This document shows, piece after piece, positions 19,382 through 28,470 of a stretch of 64,000 bases of DNA; within the stretch, counting starts at the first letter, position 1, and the number at the start of each line of letters is the position of its first letter. The stretch is from contig CAVXYY010000011.1 in the NCBI GenBank assembly GCA_963766195.1, positions 58,106 through 122,105 of the forward strand, written 5' to 3'. This DNA comes from JAHEFT01 sp963766195 (GTDB lineage: Bacteria; Pseudomonadota; Gammaproteobacteria; Xanthomonadales; SZUA-36). Under the pieces are notes generated by a model that saw nothing but the letters and a program-made list of their open reading frames with translations, had not been told where the DNA came from and did no database searches. Made by a program: the position numbers and the translations under genes.

Positions 19382-20014
19382 ATGGCTGAAAAAGCGCTCA
19401 CCGCACGACAAAAGCAAATTCTTAACTTTATTTCTGAATTTATTGAAAAATATAAGTTTCCTCCCACCAGGTCTGAGCTATCTGCGCATTTTGGTTTCCG
19501 TTCTCCGAATGCAGCCGAAGCCCACCTGCGGGCCCTGGAAAAGAAATCGATGATTGGTATCGAACGCGGTGCGGCGCGCGGCATCACCCTGCTGCCATTA
19601 GCGGCGGCCGAACTCCCGGCCTCCGCCAACAGGCCGTTACCGCTGATCGGCCGCGTGGCTGCAGGCAGCCCGATCCTGGCGCAGGAAAATATCGAGGACG
19701 AGTACCGCGTGGACGCTTCCCTGTTCTCCCGTAAACCCCACTACCTGCTGCGGGTAGAGGGCATGAGCATGCAGGATGCGGGCATTCTCGATGGCGACCT
19801 GCTGGCGGTACACCGCACACCCGAGGCCCGTAACGGGCAGATCGTGGTGGCCCGGCTGGACGATGAAGTGACCGTGAAACGTTTTCGCCGCCGCGGCTTC
19901 CTGGTTCAACTGGTCCCGGAAAACATTGATTTCTCGCCCATCGAGGTGGATTTACGCCGGCAGGAACTGACCATCGAAGGCCTGGGAGTCGGGGTAATCC
20001 GCCCAAAATTATGA
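19382..20014 (+). CDS. lexA: SOS repressor LexA
   Basis: A 210-residue repressor of the SOS regulon. The N-terminal winged helix (residues 1-70; PPTRSELSAHFGFRSPNAAEAHL) binds the box upstream. The C-terminal S24 autoprotease shows the cleavage site Ala94-Gly95 (GRVAAGSP), catalytic Ser129 (GMSMQDAGI) and Lys166 (DEVTVKRF). Its stop overlaps the imuA start (ATGA). In this arrangement DNA damage, through RecA filaments, would induce the mutagenesis genes together with lexA. Confidence 0.96.
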   Translation: MAEKALTARQKQILNFISEFIEKYKFPPTRSELSAHFGFRSPNAAEAHLRALEKKSMIGIERGAARGITLLPLAAAELPASANRPLPLIGRVAAGSPILAQENIEDEYRVDASLFSRKPHYLLRVEGMSMQDAGILDGDLLAVHRTPEARNGQIVVARLDDEVTVKRFRRRGFLVQLVPENIDFSPIEVDLRRQELTIEGLGVGVIRPKL

Positions 20015-20766
20015 CCGCCATTGGCCGGATACTGGACTCTACCCCCTTGCTGTGGAAGGGACGCCAGGCCAGTTATTGTCAGCATGCGCTGCCTTCCGGC
20101 CATGCAAACCTGGATGCCCGTCTGCCCGGCCGGGGCTGGCCACTGGGTGCGATATCCGAGCTGATCTCTCCGAATCCCGGCCTGGGTGAGTTCAGGCTGT
20201 TATTCCCGGCGCTGGCCAGCCTTGGCCAACAGGGGCAGTGGATTATCCTGGTGGACCCGCCCTGGATACCCTACCCGGCGACTTTGCAGGGGCACGGCCT
20301 GCTGCTGGAGCGGTTGTTGCTGGTACGCACGCGCGGGGGCAAGGAATCGCTGTGGGCCTGCGAACAGGCGCTTCGGAGCGGCAGGGGCGGCGCCGTGCTG
20401 GCCTGGCCGGAGCAGATTGATTTTGCCCGCGTGCGACGGCTCCAGATGGCCGCCAAATCGGGCGCAAAGCTGGGTTTCCTGTTCCGGCCGGAAAGCGCCA
20501 GCCGGGAGTCTTCACCCGCAGCCCTGCGCCTGCAGCTGAAACCCGGCGACTGTCACGGCGTCCTCATCCATATCATCAAGTGCCGCGGAAGCCGGCCACC
20601 TGAACCGGTCCGGATTCCACAGCTTTTCTCGGCTTTTGGGAAACCACATCATCAAACTGAGCCCCATGCATCGCCCGCAGAAAACAACATCCCCGCCGCG
20701 CTGGCTGGCCATCCGCTTTCCACAGCTATCCCTGGACCTCTGGTCCCGGGGGCAAAACTGCACTAG
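20011..20766 (+). CDS. imuA: Translesion synthesis-associated protein ImuA
   Basis: A 251-residue ImuA (SulA/RecA-like) protein needed with ImuB and DnaE2 for damage-induced mutagenesis. Family features are LPSGHANLDARLPGRGWPLGAISEL, abbreviated here to the core GRGWPLGAISEL, then QWIILVDPPWIPY and a C-terminal KLGFLFRPE region. The last 60 residues, after about VRIPQLF, are low in family character and overlap imuB by 100 bases. This may be a natural extension or the result of a late frameshift. It is translationally coupled to lexA. Confidence 0.88.
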   Translation: MTAIGRILDSTPLLWKGRQASYCQHALPSGHANLDARLPGRGWPLGAISELISPNPGLGEFRLLFPALASLGQQGQWIILVDPPWIPYPATLQGHGLLLERLLLVRTRGGKESLWACEQALRSGRGGAVLAWPEQIDFARVRRLQMAAKSGAKLGFLFRPESASRESSPAALRLQLKPGDCHGVLIHIIKCRGSRPPEPVRIPQLFSAFGKPHHQTEPHASPAENNIPAALAGHPLSTAIPGPLVPGAKLH

Positions 20767-21988
20767 CACGCCATCACCCGTGGGACATGACCGGTTGGCG
20801 GAACGGCAGGCGCTGGAGCGCCTGGCTGCCTGGTGTTACCAGTACAGCAGCCAGGTCTGCATTCCCGGTGACCGGGATGGCCTGTTCCTTGAAGCCGGCG
20901 CCAGTGAGCGCCTTTTCGGGCGCCCGGAATGGCTGGGCAAGCGCCTGGAACAGGAACTCGGACAGCTTGGCTACCGGGTCATGGCAGGTTCAGCCCCGAC
21001 ACCGGAAGCCGCCTGGCTGGGGGCCCGCGAAGGCCTGCACATCCCGTTACCCGGCCTTGTTCGCCAACAGCTCGGTCCGCTGCCGTTAAGCCGGCTGCAC
21101 CTGGATGCAGTGCAAACGGCCGCACTGGAACGGATGGGGTTTCGCCAGCTTCGCGATTTGCTGCGCTTGCCGCGCAAGGCCCTGACCCGGCGTTTCGGTC
21201 CCGCCCTGCCCGATTACCTGGACCGTGTCCTCGGCATCCGGCCCGACCCGCGGGCCATGTATCAGCCCCCGGAGACCTTCTTCTCAAGACTGGAACTGCC
21301 GGCGGAAATTCACAGTTCCCAGGGCCTGCTGTTTCCGCTGAACCGCATGATGGAAGAACTCTGCGGCGTGCTGCGCGGAGGCGACACCGCGGTGCAGGCG
21401 CTGCTCGTCGTGATCGGGCATGAAGACCATGAAGACAGCCTGCTCAGACTGGGCTTGCAATCGCCTACCCAGGACGCCGGGCGCCTGATGACGGTACTGC
21501 GCGAACGTCTTGAACGCTTGCGGTTGCCGCAAGCCGCGCGCGACATCCGGCTGGAAGCGCCGGTGCTGCTGCGGTTCAATGCCGGCCAACACAGCCTGTT
21601 CCGGGATACGCCGGCGGAACAACGACAGGATATCGAACAGCTTGCCGAACGCCTCCAGGCCCGGCTCGGCACCGGGTCAGTGACCGGGCTGACCGGCGTC
21701 GAGGACCACCGGCCGGAATACAGCTGGCGTCCGCGTGCGCTGGATGAACGTCCGGCCTGCGTCACCCTGCCCCATCGCCCGGCCTGGCTGTTGCCGAATC
21801 CCAGGCGCTGCACGATCGGGAACTATGAAATCCTCGCCGGCCCTGAGCGGATCGAGAGCGGCTGGTGGGATGGCCACGACTGCCGCCGCGACTACTACAT
21901 CGTCCGCGACAATCACGGCAGCACGCTGTGGGCCTTCCGCGAATACAAGCCGCACCGGGGCTGGTATTTGCATGGTATCTTTGCCTAA
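20666..21988 (+). CDS. imuB: ImuB, catalytically inactive Y-family polymerase homologue
   Basis: ImuB is the adaptor of the ImuA-ImuB-DnaE2 mutasome. It has the Y-family fold but lacks the catalytic acidic residues. The sequence starts in family style (RWLAIRFPQLSLDLW), keeps the palm-like LFLEAGASERLFG and the helix-hairpin-helix LERMGFRQLRDLLRLPRKAL, and ends with the common C-terminal WDGHDCRRDYYIVRD ... GWYLHGIFA. ATG 20666 is preferred to an upstream TTG. The polymerase partner dnaE2 is not adjacent but 22 kb to the right. Confidence 0.92.
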   Translation: MHRPQKTTSPPRWLAIRFPQLSLDLWSRGQNCTSTPSPVGHDRLAERQALERLAAWCYQYSSQVCIPGDRDGLFLEAGASERLFGRPEWLGKRLEQELGQLGYRVMAGSAPTPEAAWLGAREGLHIPLPGLVRQQLGPLPLSRLHLDAVQTAALERMGFRQLRDLLRLPRKALTRRFGPALPDYLDRVLGIRPDPRAMYQPPETFFSRLELPAEIHSSQGLLFPLNRMMEELCGVLRGGDTAVQALLVVIGHEDHEDSLLRLGLQSPTQDAGRLMTVLRERLERLRLPQAARDIRLEAPVLLRFNAGQHSLFRDTPAEQRQDIEQLAERLQARLGTGSVTGLTGVEDHRPEYSWRPRALDERPACVTLPHRPAWLLPNPRRCTIGNYEILAGPERIESGWWDGHDCRRDYYIVRDNHGSTLWAFREYKPHRGWYLHGIFA

Positions 21989-22015
21989 TGAATAGAATCT
22001 CATGCGCAATCGAAC

Positions 22016-22063
22016 GTAGGAGCGGCCCATGGCCGCGAAATCGCGAGCATGGCTCGCTCCTAC
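22016..22063. repeat. REP-like palindrome (GTAGGAGCG ... CGCTCCTAC)
   Basis: A 48-base inverted repeat between imuB and the methyltransferase gene, with GTAGGAGCG at the left and CGCTCCTAC at the right and a second small palindrome (GGCCCATGGCC) inside. The same ends recur at 39510, 43966 and 46813, so this is a dispersed element. Confidence 0.8.
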
Positions 22064-22118
22064 AACACCTGGGGAAAAAGCCCTGCCATCGCTTCACTGT
22101 TGATGTAATCGATGTGAC

Positions 22119-22580
22119 GTGTCCGTTTTAGAACTTCGAATTCCGCCGGTCCTGTTGACCGTGATATTTGCTGCGCTGATGTGGCTGGTATCCCGGTTCA
22201 CACCCGGAATTGACCTGCCGTCAACACTGAGGGTCGTCTGCCTGTTGTTGTTCGCGACCGCCGGAGCGGTGATCGGGCTGAGCGGTGTGATTGCATTCAA
22301 AAAAGCACAGACCACGGTAAACCCCTTGAAGCCGGAGAACTGTTCCTCGCTGGTCGATTCCGGTGTATTCAGATTGACGCGCAACCCGATGTACCTGGCC
22401 CTGCTGCTTGGCCTGGCCGGCTGGGCCCTGTTCCTGGGCAATGTGTATTCGCTGGCGATGACTGCCCTGTTTGTCACATACCTGAACCACTTTCAGATCC
22501 GGCCGGAAGAACGCGCGCTGGAGACCGTTTTTGGTGAAGCGTTTATTGAGTACCGGCGCCGGGTGCGCAGGTGGCTCTGA
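22119..22580 (+). CDS. Isoprenylcysteine carboxyl methyltransferase-like membrane protein
   Basis: A 153-residue integral membrane protein with four hydrophobic segments. It carries the PEMT/ICMT-type signature SGVFRLTRNPMYLALLLGLAG, with the SAM-binding RNPMY motif, and the C-terminal RPEERALETVFGEAFIEYRRR with the conserved Glu-Glu and Tyr-Arg-Arg. The substrate cannot be told; bacterial members methylate lipids or small thiols. The start is GTG. modA follows after 16 bases. Confidence 0.87.
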   Translation: MSVLELRIPPVLLTVIFAALMWLVSRFTPGIDLPSTLRVVCLLLFATAGAVIGLSGVIAFKKAQTTVNPLKPENCSSLVDSGVFRLTRNPMYLALLLGLAGWALFLGNVYSLAMTALFVTYLNHFQIRPEERALETVFGEAFIEYRRRVRRWL

Positions 22581-22596
22581 CAACCCCGGATCATCG

Positions 22597-23373
22597 ATGA
22601 AGCTATTTGCACCCAATGTTCTGATCATATTGATTCTGATCACCCTGGCGCTGGCCACACCCGGTCTTTCCAGCGCCGATGAAATCCGGGTCGCCACCGC
22701 CAGTAACTTCCGCAACACCATGACTGTCCTCGCCCGGAAGTTCGAGCAGGAATCGGGGCACCGGGCCATACCGGTTTACGGCTCCACTGGAAAGCACTAT
22801 GCCCAGATCGTCAACGGGGCCCCTTTTGACGCCTTTTTCGCGGCCGATAGCCGGCGGCCGCAGCAACTGGAACAGGATGGGCTCACCGTGCCGGGAAGCC
22901 GTTTCACGTACGCCAGGGGGCAACTGGTCTTGTGGAGCCCGCGGGCCGGATACGTCGATGAGAAAGGGCTGGTCCTCAGGCAGGGAACTTTCCGCCACCT
23001 GGCCATCGCCAATCCCGAACTCGCGCCTTATGGCGCAGCCGCCAGGGACGTACTGGAGTCGCTCGGGCTGTGGCAGGCGCTCAGTCCGCAACTGGTGCAG
23101 GGTGAAAATATCGGGCAGGCTTTTCTGTTTGTCGCCAGCGGCAACGCTGAGCTTGGGTTCGTGGCCTGGTCGCAACTGGCCACGGGCGAGCAGCCCGTCA
23201 AGGGTTCCGTGTGGCGCGTGCCTGAAAATCTTTATCGCCCGGTGGATCAACAGGCCGTTGCAATCACCAACACGGAAGCAACCCGTGCCTTTATGACGTT
23301 TATTCGCGGCGAAGAGGCGGCTAGAATCATTCGTGCCCATGGATATGCAACACAAACAACCGGTTTACCCTGA
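22597..23373 (+). CDS. modA: Molybdate ABC transporter, periplasmic binding protein ModA
   Basis: The 259 residues start with a Sec signal (LIILILITLALATPGLSSADE). The mature part resembles ModA: IRVATASNFRNTMTVLARKF, YGSTGKHYAQI and FDAFFAADSRRP, with the small polar residues that ligate the oxyanion, and PYGAAARDVLESLGLW. The gene overlaps modB. ATG 22597 is chosen because it places the signal peptide correctly. Specificity for molybdate rather than tungstate is inferred from family and order. Confidence 0.92.
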   Translation: MKLFAPNVLIILILITLALATPGLSSADEIRVATASNFRNTMTVLARKFEQESGHRAIPVYGSTGKHYAQIVNGAPFDAFFAADSRRPQQLEQDGLTVPGSRFTYARGQLVLWSPRAGYVDEKGLVLRQGTFRHLAIANPELAPYGAAARDVLESLGLWQALSPQLVQGENIGQAFLFVASGNAELGFVAWSQLATGEQPVKGSVWRVPENLYRPVDQQAVAITNTEATRAFMTFIRGEEAARIIRAHGYATQTTGLP

Positions 23374-24053
23374 TGCTGAATGAAGCGGATATCACCGCTC
23401 TTGCCATCACGCTGAAGCTGGCTCTCACCAGCACGCTGATCCTGTTGCTCCTTGGAACGCCGCTGGCGTGGTGGCTGGCCCGGACACGCTGGCGGTTCAA
23501 ATTCATACCGGAAGCCATCATCGCCCTGCCGCTGGTTTTACCCCCGACTGTTCTGGGCTTCTACCTGCTGATCGCACTGGGACCACACAGCCCGTTGAAC
23601 GCCTTGCTGACAGGGTTTGGCGGCGGCTCGCTGGCGTTCACGTTCTCCGGTCTTGTCATCGGTTCGATCATTTACTCGATGCCGTTTGTCGTCCAGCCGC
23701 TGCAGGATGCCTTCAGCGCCATAGGGCGTCGCCCCATGGAGGTTGCGGCCACCCTGCGCGCCTCACCCCTTGACCGCTTTTTCACGGTGGCCTTGCCCAT
23801 GGCGCGCCCCGGGTTTATCACGGCTGCGGTACTTGGCTTCGCCCACACGATCGGTGAATTCGGCGTTGTCTTGATGATCGGCGGGAATATTCCCGGCACA
23901 ACCCGGGTTGCATCGATTGCGATCTATGACCACGTGGAAGGGCTTGAATTCGAACACGCTCACTGGTTGTCCGGGGTGTTGCTGCTCATATCGTTTCTTC
24001 TGTTGCTCGTCGTCTACGGAACGAACAGGCGCTTCCGGATGGTTCGGTTTTGA
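23373..24053 (+). CDS. modB: Molybdate ABC transporter permease ModB
   Basis: A 226-residue permease with five transmembrane helices and the EAA loop (RRPMEVAATLRASPLDRFF) contacting ModC. LPLVLPPTVLGFYLL and GFAHTIGEFGVVLMIGGNIPG are hallmark ModB segments. The start overlaps the modA stop and the end overlaps modC. Confidence 0.95.
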   Translation: MLNEADITALAITLKLALTSTLILLLLGTPLAWWLARTRWRFKFIPEAIIALPLVLPPTVLGFYLLIALGPHSPLNALLTGFGGGSLAFTFSGLVIGSIIYSMPFVVQPLQDAFSAIGRRPMEVAATLRASPLDRFFTVALPMARPGFITAAVLGFAHTIGEFGVVLMIGGNIPGTTRVASIAIYDHVEGLEFEHAHWLSGVLLLISFLLLLVVYGTNRRFRMVRF

Positions 24054-25117
24054 CGATCGAGGCGCGTTTTCGTGTTGAAAGGTCCGGATTCAGGCTGGAG
24101 GCCGATCTGCAGATTCCCTCTACCGGTGTGACGTCTTTTTTCGGTCCGTCCGGTTGCGGAAAAACCACCCTGCTGCGGGCCATAGCCGGACTGGAATGCC
24201 ACGCTGACGGTTACCTGAGGGTCGGGGATAACATCTGGCAGGACGGCGGGTACTTTCTTCCCTCTCACCGCAGACCCGTAGGTTATGTGTTCCAGGAAGC
24301 CAGCCTGTTCGAACACCTCGATGTGAAGGGAAACCTGGATTATGGCGCCAGGAGGGTCAGCAAAGGCAGCCACCGGATCTCCATGGACGATGCGATCGAT
24401 CTGCTGGAAATCACGGACCTGCTGGATCGCAGACCGGCATCCCTGTCGGGCGGAGAACGCCAACGCGTGGCCATTGCCCGGGCGCTTGCGGTCAGCCCCG
24501 AACTGTTATTGATGGATGAACCCCTGGCGGCGGTCGATATCAACCGGAAACAGGAAATCATTCCGTACATTGAATCGCTGCACCGGGAACTGGATATTCC
24601 CATTTTGTATGTCAGCCATCAGCCAGAGGAGGTTTTGCGTTTGGCAGACCACCTGGTTTTGCTGGAATCCGGCAGGATCATTGCGGCGGCCGGGGTAGAC
24701 GCGGTATTTACCCGGCTCGACCTCCCCCTGGCACGGGGAAACGAAGCCGCAGCGATGATTGAAGCGGTCGTAGCCGGCCATGACGAGCACTATCAGCTGA
24801 CGCACATGGAATTTTCCGGTGGCCGGTTCACGATAAGCCGGATTAATGCCGCGGCGGGCAGCCCCCTGAGACTCAGGCTGGCTGCCAGGGATGTCAGCCT
24901 GACTCTGCAGCGCCAATCCGGCTCGAGTATTCTGAATATCCTGCCTGTCACGGTTGATGCATTGAAACCGGATGGCGACTCCCAGGTGATGGTTCGACTG
25001 CTGGCCGCAAATGTACCGATCCTGGCCCGAATTACCCGCAAATCAGCCGATGAACTCGGTCTTGTCCCCGGAAAAGCGGTTTTTGCGCAAATAAAAAGTA
25101 TCGCTGTACTTACATGA
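24050..25117 (+). CDS. modC: Molybdate ABC transporter ATPase ModC
   Basis: A 355-residue ABC ATPase: Walker A FGPSGCGKTT, Q-loop VGYVFQEASLF, signature LSGGERQR, Walker B LLLMDEP, and switch His in LYVSHQPEEV. A C-terminal TOBE/Mop-like domain (about 290-355; LRLAARDVSLTLQRQSGSSI) is the regulatory oxyanion-binding part of ModC. The start is TTG overlapping modB. No molybdenum riboswitch was recognised upstream of modA. Confidence 0.95.
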   Translation: MTIEARFRVERSGFRLEADLQIPSTGVTSFFGPSGCGKTTLLRAIAGLECHADGYLRVGDNIWQDGGYFLPSHRRPVGYVFQEASLFEHLDVKGNLDYGARRVSKGSHRISMDDAIDLLEITDLLDRRPASLSGGERQRVAIARALAVSPELLLMDEPLAAVDINRKQEIIPYIESLHRELDIPILYVSHQPEEVLRLADHLVLLESGRIIAAAGVDAVFTRLDLPLARGNEAAAMIEAVVAGHDEHYQLTHMEFSGGRFTISRINAAAGSPLRLRLAARDVSLTLQRQSGSSILNILPVTVDALKPDGDSQVMVRLLAANVPILARITRKSADELGLVPGKAVFAQIKSIAVLT

Positions 25118-25379
25118 AATAGTAATATTCGGTTATCATTACATGCCAAGCGGAACCCGCATAAAAATTAGTCGAAGAGAATCTGAGTCAATTGGTTGTC
25201 CCTTTGTGACAAGTAACATTGCGGCCAATGGATTAAATTGGGCCTGAAGCAATCGGGAACGGGTGCTTACAGGCATTGAAAATAGCTGAAACAGTGGTTT
25301 TTGTCGTTTGTTAAATAGGTGTTAGATAGCTTGACGACAACTGTTAAAATCCGGACACTTTGACCCATAAAGGCCCTTG

Positions 25380-27200
25380 ATGATGGATTCGAAAAATACC
25401 TGCGGGCAAAAAAGAACACCAGAATGGTCGGAAAAAGGCTTGATGCAACCTACGCCAATAAATAAAGAACTCCCCGTGCAATGCAGTGGATTCGCAAATC
25501 TTGCGGATGCGCTGGACTATGCTGCCAGGGGAGTCACCGGATTTAACTTCTACGACCACAAGGGCGAACTGGAGTCGGTTCTCAGTTATCGTGAATTGCG
25601 TGAAGAAGCGATGCTTCTTGCCCGGCGACTGATGGGCCTGGGACTCAAGCGCGGCGACCGGGTAGGTATTATTGCAGAAACCGACCCGATGTTTCAGCGG
25701 TTCTTTTTCGCCTGCCAATATGCCGGACTCGTCCCTTTTGCGCTGCCTGCCGGAATTCAACTCGGTGCACACTCAGCCTACGTCGGCCAGATTCGGCGGA
25801 TGCTCGAAAGCTGTGAAGCGGCCGTTGCCGTAGCACCCTCATCCCACTTCAATTTTCTCGAAGAGGCGGTATCTGAACTGGAACTGGTAATGGCCGGCAC
25901 GCCGGAAGATTTCGATGCACTTCCCGCTGCCCAAATCGAATTTGAACCACAAGGCCCGAAAGACACGGCCTACCTGCAATACACGTCAGGCAGCACGCGC
26001 TTTCCGCGCGGCGTCGAGATCGACCAAAAAACCGTTCTTGAAAACCTTCGCGCGATAGCAGAAGACGGCTTGAAGCTGGGAAGGGAGGACCGTTTTGTGT
26101 CCTGGTTGCCGTATTACCACGACATGGGAATGATCGGCTTCATCCTGGTTCCATTGATTTGCCAGTTATCCGCCGACTACCTGCCTTCCCGGACCTTCGC
26201 CATGCGGCCAAGGCTGTGGCTCAAGATCATTTCAGATAACCGGGGCACCATTTCGTCAAGCCCGACGTTCGGCTATGCCCTGTGCGCCAGACGTTTGCGT
26301 CCGTCGGATTATGAAAAATACGACCTTAGCTCGTGGAGAGCCGCCTGTGTCGGCGCCGAGCAGGTCAACCCGATTCCGTTGCAGGATTTTGCGGAAGCCC
26401 TCGCCCCGTGCGGCTTCGATCCAAAAGCGTTTGTAGCCTGCTATGGAATGGCGGAATGCGTCCTCGCCGTGAGCTTTGCCGAACTGGATCACGGCTTGGG
26501 AGTCGACTATGTCGATCAGGACTGCATGTCCAAAACCGGTGAAGCCAAAGTCGTTGAACCTGGCTCGGACAGCGTTGCTGCATACGTCGATTGCGGCCCT
26601 GCCCTGCCCGGATTCGAGTATTCAATCCGGGACCAGCAGGGGAATGAAGTGGGAGAGCGTCAATGCGGTGAAATCCTGCTGAGAGGCCCCAGCGTCATGA
26701 GCGGCTACTTCCGTGATGAAGAATCCACGAAAGCGGTTCTCAGCGCTGATGGCTGGCTGGATACCGGCGACATCGGATACCGGGTTGGAGACAATATTTA
26801 CATCACCGCGCGCAGCAAGGATGTCATTATCATCAAGGGCCGGAATATCTGGCCAAACGACATGGAAGTCGTTGCGCAACGCGTTGAAAACGTGAGGCTG
26901 GGTGGCGTTGCTGCCTTTTCCATCATCGGCTTTGGCGGTGAAGAACTGGCCGTGATGGTCGTTGAAACCAAGGAACGGGATGCCGGCGCCCGTAAAAGCC
27001 TGACCCATGCAATCACCGAACTGATGCACGAGCATTTCGGCATCAATGTCATCATTGACCTGGTGCGGCCAGGTACGCTTCCCCGCACCTCATCCGGTAA
27101 GCTTTCGCGCTTCCAATCCAGGGAAGCCTTCCTCAAGCGGCGGCCTGCGCCGACACACGCCTTGCCGGGCGAATTGACCAAAACCCGCAAAACGGCCTGA
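25380..27200 (+). CDS. Fatty acyl-AMP ligase (FAAL)/acyl-ACP synthetase
   Basis: Adenylate-forming enzyme of about 606 residues that activates a fatty acid and hands it to a carrier protein. Visible motifs are the P-loop YTSGSTRFPRG, SWLPYYHDMGMIGFILVPL (typical of FAALs), YGMAECVLAVSF, LDTGDIGYRVGDNIYI and RSKDVIIIKGRNIWPNDME. The C-terminal PRTSSGKLSR carries the catalytic lysine. Two consecutive ATGs (25380, 25383) can serve as start. It heads a tight operon with an SDR, an ACP and a PLP acyltransferase, the arrangement of the bacterial ceramide locus. There it would load the dedicated ACP for the serine palmitoyltransferase. That assignment is inference from context. Confidence 0.88.
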   Translation: MMDSKNTCGQKRTPEWSEKGLMQPTPINKELPVQCSGFANLADALDYAARGVTGFNFYDHKGELESVLSYRELREEAMLLARRLMGLGLKRGDRVGIIAETDPMFQRFFFACQYAGLVPFALPAGIQLGAHSAYVGQIRRMLESCEAAVAVAPSSHFNFLEEAVSELELVMAGTPEDFDALPAAQIEFEPQGPKDTAYLQYTSGSTRFPRGVEIDQKTVLENLRAIAEDGLKLGREDRFVSWLPYYHDMGMIGFILVPLICQLSADYLPSRTFAMRPRLWLKIISDNRGTISSSPTFGYALCARRLRPSDYEKYDLSSWRAACVGAEQVNPIPLQDFAEALAPCGFDPKAFVACYGMAECVLAVSFAELDHGLGVDYVDQDCMSKTGEAKVVEPGSDSVAAYVDCGPALPGFEYSIRDQQGNEVGERQCGEILLRGPSVMSGYFRDEESTKAVLSADGWLDTGDIGYRVGDNIYITARSKDVIIIKGRNIWPNDMEVVAQRVENVRLGGVAAFSIIGFGGEELAVMVVETKERDAGARKSLTHAITELMHEHFGINVIIDLVRPGTLPRTSSGKLSRFQSREAFLKRRPAPTHALPGELTKTRKTA

Positions 27201-27233
27201 TTTTCAGCGCGTTTCCAATCATAGGCGTCACGG

Positions 27234-28172
27234 ATGAAACCCGTTCTGCTAACCGGCGCGACGGGATTTATTGGCCGTTGCCTGCAACAAACATTTCTCG
27301 CCCGGGACATCCCGGTCGCGGCCATTATCCGCCCGGGATCAGCGCATAAAAAAAATGTGTTGCCCGGGACCACCGAATGCCTGTTCGCAGACCTGTCTGA
27401 CCACACTTTGCTTGCGCCGGTGGTCGAAAAAGCCGCTGCCGTAATTTACTGTGCCGGCTCCGTTCGTGGACGCAACCTGGAAGATTTCAGGGACGCCAAC
27501 ATCGCGGGCGTCCGGTCCATGGTGCGCCTGATGAACGAGGCTGCAGCCGACACCCCTCTGCTTTTAATCTCTTCACTGGCCGCCAGCAGGCCCCATGTAT
27601 CAGACTACGCCAACAGCAAATACCTGGGCGAACAGGAGGTTTCCCGGCACGCCCGTTTTCCCTGGAGCATTTTTCGCCCCCCGGCGGTTTATGGTCCTGG
27701 TGACAAGGAAATGCTCCCGATCCTGAAACTGGCGCGAAAAGGTCTTGTGACACCGACCGGTCCTGCCGGCCAGCGATTGTCGCTGATTCACGTGGAAGAC
27801 CTGGCCGCTGCAGTAGCCGCCTGGTTGCAGTCCTGGAAAAAGTGCGTGAGCCAGGTTTACTCGCTCGATGACGGCCACCCCGGCGGCTATGACTGGGACG
27901 ACATTGCCCAAGCGGTCAGTGGCGGCAAGTACCGCCGGGTGAATATTCCCGCCTGGATCGTAACCGGCGCTGGCCACATCAACCTGGCGCTCTCCCGGTT
28001 GCTGGGCTATTCCCCCATGTTGACTCCCGGCAAGGCCAGGGAGTTAACGCAGACCGACTGGTTATGCAACAATATGGCCCTGAGCACGGCCATCGGCTGG
28101 TCCCCGCAGATTACCCTGGAAACAGGTGCCCGCATGCTGTTTGGGAATCCCGGTAACCGGATTGGAAAATGA
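27234..28172 (+). CDS. Extended SDR (NAD-dependent epimerase/dehydratase family), CerR-like reductase candidate
   Basis: A 312-residue Rossmann enzyme: nucleotide-binding GATGFIG at 8-14, the catalytic Tyr125-xxx-Lys129 pair (DYANSKY), and FRPPAVYGPGDKEMLPIL typical of extended SDRs. In Caulobacter the reductase CerR of the ceramide pathway is of this epimerase-like class and sits beside spt and acp. Here the gene lies between FAAL and ACP genes, which supports a role in reducing the 3-keto group of the long-chain base or ceramide. The stop overlaps the ACP start. A sugar epimerase is the alternative. Confidence 0.8.
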   Translation: MKPVLLTGATGFIGRCLQQTFLARDIPVAAIIRPGSAHKKNVLPGTTECLFADLSDHTLLAPVVEKAAAVIYCAGSVRGRNLEDFRDANIAGVRSMVRLMNEAAADTPLLLISSLAASRPHVSDYANSKYLGEQEVSRHARFPWSIFRPPAVYGPGDKEMLPILKLARKGLVTPTGPAGQRLSLIHVEDLAAAVAAWLQSWKKCVSQVYSLDDGHPGGYDWDDIAQAVSGGKYRRVNIPAWIVTGAGHINLALSRLLGYSPMLTPGKARELTQTDWLCNNMALSTAIGWSPQITLETGARMLFGNPGNRIGK

Positions 28173-28468
28173 AAGGGAGAACTCCATTGACCACCCGTCT
28201 TGAAGAAATTGAACGCCGGATCTGCAAGCTTTTGGCCACCTATTTGGAAACCAGCAATCACCCTGAGCTGGAAGCACACGGTGAAATCACGGGCGATACC
28301 AACATCGTTTCCGATTTCACGCTGGACTCTTTCCAGGTCATGGAATTCATGATGGAACTGGAGGAATCCTTTGACGTGATGATCGACATGAATAGCCTGT
28401 CCAACAGCCATACGGTTCGCGACCTGGCCAGGATCGTCGGCCACGACCTGGACGGATCAGCGGAGTAA
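28169..28468 (+). CDS. Acyl carrier protein, dedicated to the adjacent FAAL/SPT
   Basis: A small acidic carrier protein of 99 residues (93 if the TTG at 28187, with GGGAG before it, is the start). The phosphopantetheine site is Ser54 in FTLDSFQVMEF, and the helix II and III pattern (LEESFDVMIDMNSLSNSHTVRDLARIV, shown here in short as LEESFDVMI) fits the ACP fold. It is translationally coupled to the SDR gene and two bases from the SPT-like gene. It is not the FabF-linked ACP, since no fatty-acid synthesis genes are near. Confidence 0.9.
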   Translation: MKGRTPLTTRLEEIERRICKLLATYLETSNHPELEAHGEITGDTNIVSDFTLDSFQVMEFMMELEESFDVMIDMNSLSNSHTVRDLARIVGHDLDGSAE

Positions 28469-28470
28469 GC

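Noticed and set aside
22597..22700. Molybdenum-cofactor riboswitch before modA
   Set aside because: The gap to the upstream gene is only 16 bases, and no such structure is present.
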